From contig CM041101.1 in NCBI GenBank assembly GCA_023079485.1, forward strand, positions 8,830,501-8,894,500: a stretch of DNA of 64,000 bases. The letters run 5' to 3'. The notes beneath the pieces are model-generated. The model saw nothing but the letters and a program-made list of their open reading frames with translations. It was not told the DNA's origin and ran no database searches. A program made the position numbers and the translations under genes. This document shows, piece by piece, positions 27,536-39,120 of this stretch. Every line of letters begins with the position of its first letter. Positions within the stretch are counted from its first letter, which is position 1. Source of the stretch: Archilochus colubris. Lineage: Eukaryota > Chordata > Aves > Apodiformes > Trochilidae.

Positions 27536-30231
27536 CCTTTGCCCCATCCTCTGATTTCCCCCCGACCCCACATGATGTGCTGGGGCATCTACATATCCTG
27601 GGGGGGCTACAAGGTCCAAACTTACCCTGGAGGAAAGGGACACACACACACATGTACTTGGGTTTGATGAGCAAAACTATGCTTTCCCTAAACTTTTCTT
27701 GTTTCGATCACTCACCTTAGTCTCTGGCAATTTTGGGACCACCTGGATGATTTCTGCACCCCCCAAACCTATCTGGGAGCTCCAGTGATGCTTTGGTGTC
27801 AGGCAGGACCCATGCTCTTCAGTCATTGCACTCTGGTTCCCCTTCCACAACCACCAAGTGTTGCATTCAGTGTCTGGGTGGTGCTGGGGATTTACAGCTG
27901 ACTCAGACACCCACGGCTGGGATTTCTCTGCAGAAAGAAAGGTCACAGAGCAAGAGGATGTTGGGGTGTCTGACCAAATTATCAGAAAACTTCCCAGTGG
28001 GAATGTTGGTCTAAGTAGAGATGTCTCAACAGCCCCTGGAGCTCTGGGTCACTCCCTCTGTCAGCAGATGCCAGTGGCACTTTGCTTCATGCATCTGGGC
28101 CAGCAGCATCCCCTTGTTTGGTGACAAAAGTCCATGCAAGGTCATGGGGCACAGGGCAACAAGGGCTGGGGAGCATTGCTGCTGGTTGCATCTTGCAGAT
28201 CAAATAAAAGCTGCAAATGAGTGGTCTCAGGGAATTTGAAGAGGAAGGATGTTGCAAATTGATTGAAAAATTGTTTATCCTGCCTGCCCCTCCTAAGCCT
28301 CAGTTTTTTTCCCCAAACCAGGTGTGCTGAGACCCTGCAATGCAATATGTGCCATGTTACAACCCCAAGCAGATTCCTTTCAGCCCTACAAGTTACAAAA
28401 CCCCCCAGGCTCAGGGGAAAAGTGGCTGCAGGTGCTGAGCATGCTGGTGTTCAGTGAGCAATGTGGCTGCAAGGTCTCTGGGAGCTGAGGCTGCTGCAAG
28501 GTAAAGGCTTTTTTTCTTTTTCCTTGGTTCTGATGTGGATGTCCCTGGCAAGGAGGAAGGTGTGGGCTTGCTGGTCAGTTATCTCTGCCTGTTTCCATCC
28601 TGGGGCTGTTTGGCTGTTGCTTTTTGGGGCTGTGGTGAGGCTGAGCTTGCTGCCTTTTGCAGGGTTGTGCCAGCTTTGTGCTTGTGTCTCTGGGATAGGT
28701 TTTTGTGCTGGGCTGGGGGTTCACCTGCTCAGAGAAGAGGTGAGAAACCTGTGTTGCTGGTCTGGGGTGCACTTGTGGGGCAGTGGATGAAAGGCTTCTG
28801 GGTGTATTGATGGGTTTGTGTATCCTTAGAATATTCACATCTCAAAGACCAGCAGGGCTGAGGGTTTGCTGTTTGCAAAAGGCAAAAGCTGAAGCATGGA
28901 GAGGGGCTGTGTCCTGAGGAGGTGGAGTTGGTGGCAGTGGTTGGCACTGACCCAGCTGGGCAGTCTGGTGCCATGAGTGGGGAGAAGACAGAGCAGAGCA
29001 GACTGTCATTCAGTTCCTGTCTGAGGACAGCAGCATCCCTTGCAAATTCCCCCTCCCTTCAGTTGTTTTTGGAGACAGATGTAGCCTGCAGTGAGAGGAT
29101 CTGCACCTTCCCTGTCCCTGAGGCTTCTGCTTTCCCCTCTCCCAGGAGCAGGGGTGCTGAGCCCCAGGTGCTGGCAACTCCTTGGGGTCACCTTGTGATG
29201 GGTGGTTGGGAACAACCCCTGGGACCTGCACTGCTGCAATGGGGTGACCCCAACGTGTGGCACCCCAGGGCCACCTCCTGCCCCACAGGGCTGATTGCCT
29301 CTGTCAGTTTTAATTCTGAAGCTTCTGGCTACAAAGCAACCAACTCCCTGAGGAGTCATCAGGTCCTTTAATGGGCATTACCCGGTTTTGCTGTATTTAT
29401 GCGGTAATTTAATTAGCAAGCGTTTGCCCCTCTATAGCCCTGTCTGCCAGGGGATTTTGGGAGGCATTAAGGTGCTGCAGGGAAGGCTGATACTGGGTGT
29501 CCTGGGCTGAGAGTGGTGTTAGGATGAGACTGGGACCCTGCTCCAGGGGAAGGCAAAGTGTACTGCAGAGAGGAGCCCTGAGCCGTCGGATCTCCCAGAA
29601 ACGGGAAGGGTTCTGCAGTTTCTGTGCAGATCTGTCAACTGCTTCAAGCAGGAAATGACTTCGTGCTTTGAAAAACCTCCAGACACCTGTAAGGGCAGGG
29701 GGAAGCTGGGGGCTGGGGGACCCGGGACTGAGACCCGGGCAGCTCCATCCCCGGGGGTGCGGGGGGACAGAGGGTCCCTCAAGGTGCCCTAAAGGTTCGG
29801 TTCCCCACTCTTTTTCTTTTGGGGAGCACCACATCCTCGCTCTGCCCTCTGTGGTTTATTTCTAAAAGTGCAGTTTTGGTAAGTTAGAGCCCTCACCACC
29901 CCGTCCCCTCTCTCCATCTCCCTAGGGGCTCTCCTGACTTCCCGGAGCCCCTCCCGAAACACCCAAGGGGTGGGTAAGGTGAAAGCAGATTGAGGAGCGG
30001 CGATGCCTGGGGCTGTGCTTGGCCATGGGGTCCCTGCCCCCCCTCCCCATCTCTGCAGCACCTAACAGGGCTCCAGAACCTCAGGGGTGAATCAGGAGGT
30101 GCCCACTTTGGGCTAGCAGGGAACCAGCCCGAGGCAGAGGAGAGGGCAGTCTGGTTTTGTTGGGAGCTGCTGGCTGCCCGGACTGGTGTTGATGCATTGC
30201 TCCAGCTCACCAGGACCTTCCCCCCCTCTGA

Positions 30232-30420
30232 CAGCTGCGAGATAGATCACGAACATATGCAAAAAAAATAAGCTGCATCAAAGCCACTTGGCAACTTAAC
30301 CCGATTCATAAATTAATTTCTATTCCTCTTGTAAGGGAGGAATCAGTCACTCCTCAAGGCCGTTCGTCTCTATCGCCCATCTGGCCACATCCTTTCATAA
30401 ATCTTCCCCCAAAGTCTGAG
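30232..30420. other. Candidate regulatory island with three E-boxes
   Basis: An AT-richer unique stretch in GC-rich surroundings. It holds E-boxes CAGCTG (30232), CATATG (30254) and CATCTG (30378) and an ATGCAAA octamer-like core. Regulatory status is inferred only. Confidence 0.3.
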
Positions 30421-33400
30421 CTGGTGATTGCTGGGTCAGGGTGTGACGAGGCTGGGGGTAGCCCCGGGGCTGATTTGCCCCGGGCTGGGGCAGAGATGCT
30501 TCTCTGCATCCCTTGCATCCCTCAGAGCTGCTGTTCTGCAGCAGGGTGCAGCTCTGCAGGTGCCTGTGGTTGACTCTGGGGAGCTGTTGAGGTGATGCAG
30601 AGTTGTGATAGGGAAACATTTCCTTGCAAAATGCATGTGAACTCTACGTGTTTGGCCTCCAGAGCCCCACAGGGGGGGCCTGCAGGGTGCTGAGGACCTG
30701 GGGAGGGAGGGTGGGTGCTTGGTGAGCTGCAGAGTGGAGCTGGGGGAGTCCAAGCCCAGGACCTGCCCAAAACCACAAAATGGGGCTGTGCACCCCCAGC
30801 TCCAGCTGGGCATCAGTGCCTGGATCCCAGGTTAGCTTTTCCAGCTGGGCAGACAGAATTCATCTCTTCCCTGCTGTATCCTTCACCCCGTTCTCCCCCT
30901 TGCAGAAAAAAAAAAAATCACCACCTTTTTGAGTTGCCATCTGTTTATTTTGCTGGACTCAGAACTTGTTGAAATGTCTTTCAATGGATGAAGCAATGCA
31001 GAGTGGAAGAACAGAGCCTGGCAGGCTGCATGGTGAGTGGAAAATAGTTTTTTGGGACTTTCTGGAGTTTGCAGCCCTGATGATGGATGTGCATGTGAAG
31101 GATGGTAATGGCTTTGTAAGTATCAAAACACAGAGCAGAAGAATAACTCTGCCTAATAGACTGAGAACTGCGTGCAGGACAGGATCCACTCTGCTCTGAC
31201 ATGGAGGAGAGCTGCAGCACTGAGTGATGAAGTGCTGCAGGGCTGGGGAGCAGAGGCTTGTACTGGTTTAATTTATTGGAAAAATGGTACAGCAGATTTT
31301 GAACATTAGTTCCTTGCTATGGATGCATTGGGAAAGGCTGCATCTTGTCTCACAACAAGCCTCAAGGAAATCTGGTGTGTTTGAGGGGCTGTAACCCAGT
31401 GGTCCCTCTGCCTCCTCTTCTGCTGCCTTCCCCTGCTGCTGCTGCCCAGACCTACTGACAGAAGTTGATGGTTTTATGTGGAAGTTTTGTGGGGATAAAT
31501 ATTTGCCTGTCAGCAGCACTCGATCAGAACATGATTTCTCATGTGCCATTTGGAAATGACATTTCCAAGTGAAAGGAGAATTTCCCATGAGTTTATTTAT
31601 TTATTTTTTATTTTTATATTTTTGTCATTTTTAAGTTGGAAAAACGTTGAATTTTGAGGGGGTTTTCCTGGTTACTACATAAGTGGAAGGCTTGTTTGTG
31701 CCCCCAGGCTTACAGCAAAGGCTTTTGGTGTCCTGCTTCTGACCTGGCTAACCCAGAAGCTGGGATCAGCTGGAAGATGTGTGTGGGATTTACCAAAAGC
31801 AGGATGTGTTTTCCTGATTTTTTAAAGTTGTGTGAAATCTTCCCACACACAACTTCCAGTGCCCTCAGTGGCACTGGATGAACTGAGACACTGGATAAAA
31901 AGGGGATGTGGGAGCAGATCTCAGGTTTCCAGCCCTTCCTGTGCCATGCGGTGGTGCCATCATTCTCTGCAGCTTTTGGGTGGCCACTGTCCCAGGCTGG
32001 GGTGTATGAAAATCTCCTGATTTTCTCTGGGGCTGAGGGAGGGACGTGGCCAGCAGTGCTCAGAGCTGGTGCCCTGTGTTCCATGCACCCCATGGATCTG
32101 TTTTGGTTTGCTTGAGTGATGTGGTTGATCATCATGCAGGGAGACCAGTGCAGTGACACTGCTGAGTGATGCTGAGCATCCCAGGGATGCTGGGCTTTGA
32201 TTTGGGATGCAGCTGTGGGTGCCTCAGGCTGGGACAAGCCTTGGTGGCTCTTGGTGCCTCAAGAGGACTTTTGACACCTGTTTTTGCTGAGAGGTGGAGT
32301 GATAAATAAACCAAATATCAAGTTTTTTTAAATTCCTTCTTTTATTTCTGGTGTGTTCAGTTCAGATCCACGGGCTGCTGGGACAGGCTTTGGAGTGGTG
32401 CTTGTGTGCCACAACCTGGTTGGGGTTTTTTGTTTTATTTTGGATCCCCCTTCTCTTGCTATGGGCATTTCTGTTGAGTGTTTGAGGTAAGGCTGCATTT
32501 TCTCAGATGGCAAGAGGGAGGACTTTATTTCTTTATTCTCCTTCTTTAATCTCCTTCTAGATTCCTGAGAGCTGCTGCTTGCTCCTTCCCTGGCTCCGGG
32601 CAGAGGTTTTTTTTTTTATTCCTAGTTAATATGATTCTTTTTCTTTTTCTTTTTTTTTTTTTTTTAAGGGCAAAACAAAACATATCACTTCCTTGATTTA
32701 ATGTGAGCCAATTATGGCTCACAGGCTGTTAACTTCATCACCACTTCTTCCAAGAAAGACCTTGGTAAAATAAACCAGCACGCCGGCGGGGCAGAGCTGG
32801 CAGCCAGGACCTGCAGTCGGGTTCTGCGTGTGACTGGCAGAGCCTCAGCTCCAGCACTGGCATTTTATCCTCCCCCCAGCTGGAAAAAAAAAAAAAAGAA
32901 GGCAGAAAAACCTAAAAACAAAACACCAAAGAAAACCTAATGGCTCTGTCACACACATGCCCGCTAAAATATCCAACCACTTGTTGTACATCTGCTGATG
33001 TGCACCAACTGGAAAGGAGATCAGGGCTCAGACTCCTGTGCTGGGCTGTCTGCCCCTCCTAATGAGGAACAGATTGGAGCCCTTGCTGAGCTCCAGCACA
33101 GCTCCCTGCCTCCAGCACCCAGCAAATGGCAAAATCAGGAGGGTACCAGGGCGAGGGCCAGAGTTATTAAAGTGCTTCTGCAGCCAGGAATAGCCAGGGC
33201 TTGGCTGGATGGTGTGTGGGGTGCTGGGGTCCTCCAGGGACTGCTGGGGTCTGTGATGAGCCAGAAGGACCCCGAGGGCTGTGGTGCACCCAAGCTGCTG
33301 GTGCATGTTTGCTGTCCTGAGGTCCTGGGCTTGCTCTGGGGGATGCTGTGCTCCAAAAAAATGTCATTGTCCCTGTGCTGTCCTGCCTGTTGCCCCCTCA

Positions 33401-35439
33401 AGGCAGCAATTCACACATCTGGAGGAAGGATCTGTCCCCTCCAACCTGGGGACGTGGAGCCAGGTGGTGTCCAGACAGGGTGAAATCCCATGTGGGATGC
33501 ATCACCTCTTGCATGGTGTTTCCCAACCCCTTTCCCTGGAGAGGGAAGATACTTGTGGCATTTACAAGCACCTGGGGGCTGTCCCCAGAAGCAGGGTGCA
33601 GGGCTCCTCTCAGCCACAGCCCTTGCCATGGGGTTTTACACCCTGGCTGCAGCACCAGGACCCTCAGACAGAACGTGTGCTCACCAGCACTTGTGTTGCT
33701 GTCTCCTGGACTGCTCTACCCCTTGGCCAGCACCCAGGGCAGGAATGTTAACATTTTTCTGCCACTAATTCAGGGCTGTGGGCAGACCTGGTGCTGCTTT
33801 CTCCCTCCCTTCCTCCCCTCTGCTGGTGCTTGTTTTGTTTTATATTTCTTTTCAGCCGTGGTTGAGTTGAAAATTCAGATGTGCTGGGGTTCAATCTGAA
33901 ACAAAAGCACCAGTGTGTTCCCTGGGGGCCCTTGCTTTAACCTCTGAGGTGGCAGCACCATGCTAGTTGTGCAGCCCTGCATGTGGCTTGGCTGTGGGGA
34001 CAAAGTCCCTGTCCCCATCCCGGGGGGACAGAATGGGGACAGAGGGAATGAGGGCAGAGGGAAAACCAGATCATTGCCTTTGGCAAAGCCTTTTTTGTGC
34101 AGTGGGGTGAATTGCTCACAAATAATCTGCCACACTGGGAGCTGGAGGGTTGTAGCAGGAGGATGCTCCCTCTCTGGTCCCATGGGGATTTCCTGCTGTG
34201 CATCCCCTGCCACCACCCACTTGGCAAGGGATGGGGACAAAGCCATGTCCCAGCCCATGCTGTGACACTGTGGTGGGCAGGCTGGCACCTGGCTGCCATC
34301 AGCCCCTGGCCAGAGGGAGGGAGGAGTGGGTGGGATTGCCACCTTGGGCCATGCAGAGGCAAAGAGGAGCTGGGATTTCCACACGAGGGGGAACGGGAGA
34401 CAGATGTGTCCATGAAGCAGGAGGGAGAAAAATGGAGCTTTTTAGAAGCCCATTTGTGCAGGTGCCTTTCAACCTGTTGATCCTGCTGACAGAAAATCTT
34501 GTGCATGAAATTTGGAGTGAAAGCACAGACCTGAAAGCATATTTCTGCTCCACTGGCAATCTGTTAAGGGGATAATCTTGTTACAGCCACCTGTTAGTCC
34601 TGGAGTGAATCTGGAGTGTTCCTGGGCAGATTTTAATTCATTTCACTGGCATAACAACCCTTTGCCCCATTGATCCCTCAACACCCCAGCCCTCAGTTTC
34701 TTTTCTGTGCAAGGTTGTTGGAAGCTGCATTAAATCCTTTCAATTGCTCTTAAACAAAAGGAGTGTTGAGGTTTTGAAGATCAAGGCACACTAGATGGAC
34801 CAGGATTTTATTCAAGGACAAGCCTTTTATTTTAGGACAGCCTTACATGCATTAAAAAAAAAAATATTACACATCTTCATGGTCTTGAGTTTCTCTGAGT
34901 TTTGTAAAATTAGTGGCTGGATAGAGGAGAAAAAAAACCTCAAATCCATCTCCCTGCCACTGGAGCAGACTGATACAGCCAGGCTGTGCCCACACTCAGA
35001 ACCCTCTGGCTGCCACCTTGGCATCTTTCCCTTCCCACCACCTTTGCTGCAGCTTCTCTGGGTTTTTTTCATTGTGCTTTTAAAAGCCCCATGTGCTGTG
35101 TCCCCTTCCCCTTCCCCTGAACTCTTCCCTCACCCACTGCGGGGAAGGGCAGCTCCGACCCCTTGCTCCCAGAATTACTTTCCCCTGGGAGAGCCTCCTA
35201 AGCCAGTGATACATTCTGCTTCCCCCTGGGTACCAACCAGGTGCTCCAGACCTTGCAGGAGGTTGAGATGGGACAATTTGGAAGTGAGAGGGAGCAGGGT
35301 TTGCACGGGGGAGAGCCGGGAGCTGCTGCCCGAGCTCCGTCCCCATCTCCTCCCAGGGGCTTGCAGTGAGCGCTTGCCCGGGTGTCCTGAGCCCCCGGGG
35401 CTCTGCCCGTGTCTGGAGGAGCTCATGTGAAACCCATTA

Positions 35440-35730
35440 AAAGCGTAAGGAAAGGGAGCACGACGGTCGGGAGTCATTTTGTTTGGGTTTCTGAAACGTG
35501 CGCATGAAAACACTGTGTGGTTTTCTGACAAATTTGAACCAGCGCTGCTCAATTCGCTCCAGCGCTGCTACTGTTGATCCTAGCAGACTGTAAAGCATTT
35601 ATTGGAGTTGCTTGAGGCGAACTTAAGCATCTGTGGAATAACAAGTCCAGGAAGTAATTGCATCCACAAGGAAAATATTTTTATGTATAATTCAGTGACC
35701 CATTTTATAAACATTGCGGTTCTACCTTGG
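35440..35730. other. Candidate conserved non-coding island
   Basis: It is unique, AT-rich, retains several CpGs, and has homeobox-like TAATTGCAT and a duplicated CCAGCGCTGCT. It sits between a proline-rich GC segment and a long T run (35731-35791). Conservation is not testable here. Confidence 0.3.
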
Positions 35731-35791
35731 ACTTTTTTTTTTTTTTTTCTTCTTCTTCTCTCTCTCTCTTTTTTTTTTTTTCATCCTCAGC
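35731..35791. repeat. Poly-T / TC low-complexity tract
   Basis: T runs are separated by CTTCTTCTTC and CTCTCTCTC. Confidence 0.9.
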
Positions 35792-37194
35792 CTTCCCCAT
35801 CCAAGCGTCTGAGGTTAGTGAAATATGCAGAGTTGTGTTTGGTGGCTCCGTGTTGGGTAAGGCACGGCGCTGGGCAGGGGGTGGGGAGGAAAGCCCCGGC
35901 GCTGCGGGGATGCCGGGGGTCTGGCTCCGGAGTGGCTCCGGAGTGGCTCAGGAGGTGGCACCGCAGTGGGGGGGACGCTGGCTTTGGGAGCCCTGGAGAA
36001 GCAGAGAGACAGTGTGGATTGCTCCCGCTGAGTTTGGCAAGAGCTGGGGAATTGTTTTGGGGCTTTTCGTTCTTCCTTAGCAAACCAGCTTTACGAGAAG
36101 AGGAATCACTCAGAGCCTGGGTGGCATCGTGGGGCTGTGGAGCCTGGGGGCCTTGTGTCCAGTTTTAGGTTTGTTTGGTTTTTGTTGTTGGTTTCTTTGT
36201 TGTTGGTTTTTTTTTTTGTGTGTGTGGTTTTTTAGGGGTTTTGTTTCCACTTTTCTTGAGCCAGGAGCTCTTTGCTGCAGTACAGGTGGGAGATGGAAGG
36301 AGCTGTTTCACAAAGCCCTTTTGGAGGGGACTGTCCTGTCCCCAGTGCAGCACCAGGGTGTGCCTGCTCTGGGGTAATAGATACAGGTGCTTACATGGGC
36401 AGTAACTTAAAAAGCTGATACGACCTAGCAGAACAAAGTGAGGAAAAGCTGCAAAATGCCATGTTAAAATTACACTTCATTTTTGCAGGGTCAAGCTGCC
36501 AGGTCCACCTGGAGAGAGGGGTGGGATGGGTGGCACAGGGGCTTTGCCTGCTATGGATTTGTTGGCATCTTTATCCCTTGGGGATGGAATAAAAGTCTGA
36601 CCCAGTCTGAATGGTGAAAGGCAGGTGGATGCTGTGCCATGAGCATCTCGTGGGTCCCCTTCATTCCTGTGGGTGCCCCCAGTGCAATCACTTGGAGCCC
36701 CCAGCTCCTGCCCCTCTGCCTCCAGCTGAGCACAAGGCATGGCTCAAAGCCAGGCAGTGCTGAAATGGGAGGGCAAACCTCAAGTCGGAGAGACCAGAGG
36801 ATTCTCCCTTGCTTTCCCTATCATTTCCACCACCCCTAAATTCCTGTGTCCTGGGTGCAGCCCCCCCCCCCAGCCCCCCCTTGCCCATGGAGCAGGATGC
36901 CAAGGGCAGCCACAGCCCCAGGGCCGGGCCCCCCTCCAGGAGGGAGAAGAAAACAAAACAAAACAGTCCTGGGAGTAAATATTATCTGAATATAAAGGAA
37001 CGCAATGTTTCTTCCTATGGGTCTAGAATTTCTGCCTTTTAACAGCTAACCTTGACTCAGCCAATATCCACAACATGCAGCTTTGGCCAAAATATGCTGG
37101 GCCTTAAAGTACCACAACAGCTGTTTTTCTTGCTAAAATATGACATTAAATTTTTTGGACGGCTGGATGCTTCCTTGATGAGAGTGGAATAAGG

Positions 37195-37275
37195 GGCTAT
37201 TTTTCCTCTCCCTCTCCTTCTCTCTCTCTCTCTCTTCTCCCCCCTCCCCATCCCGTTTTTCCTCCTCCTTCCATG
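37195..37275. repeat. Polypyrimidine (CT) tract
   Basis: About 75 bp of almost pure pyrimidine including a (CT)n run near 37220-37235. Confidence 0.9.
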
Positions 37276-38839
37276 CAAGGTGATAAAGCCTGAGCCTGTG
37301 CAGACATCCCGTGCGGGCAGACGGCCGATGAGCCCGCGGGGCTGGAGCCCTGGCTGCAACCTGAGAGAGGGGGCTGCTCCCTGAGCCCCCCCTTGTTATT
37401 CCTGGATCCCTCCCACGCCCCGGCGGGATGGATGCCAGGAGCAGTTACAGCCCTGACATCTTGTTTTGCCGATGGTTTGTAGTATCTCAGAAATGTTCTG
37501 CCCTTGAAATGAGGGCACCCTCGTGGGGGCTGGTGGGTCTCTTTGTTGGGTTTTGCACTTTGACCTTCCCCCCTCCGCCCTCCCATCCTCCCAAAAGAAG
37601 AATTTTGGGGCCTTTCAAGAGCTTGAGCTGCAGACAGTGGTGCGGAGCAGGAGCTCAGCAGCTGCATCTGGTCCCATGTCCCCAAACTGCCCTGAATTTG
37701 GAGAAGTCACTGGTGGCTCGAGCTGTTGCTGCTCAGGATTTGCCCCTCTTCCCCCTGCAATGGCAGTGAGGTCTCATGTGGTGCTGGGGTGGGACAAGAA
37801 ACTGTGGTGGCTTTTGGTTTGGTGACGCCACCTGGGTGTCACCCAGCATGATGGGCTCCATTCTGAAGAGCCTGATTGTCCACAGGTGCTTTTGCTGGAT
37901 GAGCTGCATTTCCCAGGCTGCGGTGAGCATTGGGATGGGGATTTGCAGTGAAGTCACTGGCCTGGAGGTCAAAATATGGGAATGGCAGCAGTGGGAACAG
38001 GGCTGCATGGTGGGATGTGTCCTGGAGAGGTGGCTCTGCCCATCAGTGCTGTGGCCACTGGTGACAACATCTCCCACTGGCACCTGGGTGTGAGCATGGG
38101 GCAGCGTGAGGCAAAGTGATGCTGATGTGCCTGAAACCCACACAGAGATGATGTGGGTGGCATCAGGATGGGGTGTCCACTCCCCTTGTCCCAGTCCCCA
38201 CTTTTGGAAGCACTGCTGGGCTATTGTGGTTTCCTGTGTGCTGCTGAGGTTTGTTCTCTGCTCTTTGTGCTTTGCCCTTCTCTTCTTTCCCCCCCTTTTT
38301 AGTGATCACCCTGATTTTTAATGAGAGGCAAAAGAATTTTCAAAAGAAGGGAGATGGAAACTGAGCCAGGATGAGGGTTTCACTGCCCTCATCCATGAGC
38401 TCCAGGAGCATCCATGGGCTCCTCTATTTTGACTGGAGTCTGACACCTCCTGGGATGATGCACTAGTAGTACCAGTGAGGTGCTGCACGGGCACCATGGC
38501 CACAGGGCCAGGACTGGGGGGATCCTCTTATTTCTGCTCTTTAATTCACACTCCTTTTCCATCCCTAACAACGTCAGGATCTTATTTGTACCTGACACTT
38601 TATCCACGAAGCCATCCCTCTTGCTGCACGTGTATTTATTTACAGAGACCCACGGGTCCTTGTGCTGATGCTGGGTGCTGCAAGAGGTGCCAGGCTGGGT
38701 CCCCAGGGGTGCCCTGTGTGTGTTTAGGGTCCGTGTTCCCCTTTTCCCGGCCGGCGAGCATGTGGTTGGAATTAACAGCGCGGCTGCAGGGGGAGCGGGC
38801 AGCTGGGTTTCTCCGGAGCATTTCAGTGCTTAATCTCTG

Positions 38840-39120
38840 AAGAATGCAGAATGTCTGTCTGGACGTCCCGGCCAAGATCAACTCTGCGGCACGGGGAGGC
38901 CAATATAAACGTTCATGTTTTGTGTCACCGAGATTTCATTCGATGTTTTTTATGTAATTGCATAAGTCGAACTACCGTGATGAAAATGCCACAGCGAGCA
39001 AACGAGATGAATTGTGAAACCTCTCCTTCCAGGAGACTCTGGCCTCCTCCAGACCACGGGGATCCAGCTCCAGCCTCTTCCAAGGGGCTTGTGACCTTTT
39101 TTGAAATAAATAAGAGGCCG
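38840..39120. other. Candidate conserved non-coding island
   Basis: Unique AT-rich sequence with isolated CpGs. It includes GTAATTGCATAA (POU/homeobox-like) and CAATATAAACG (forkhead-like). Very different in composition from the flanks. Function is inferred. Confidence 0.35.
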
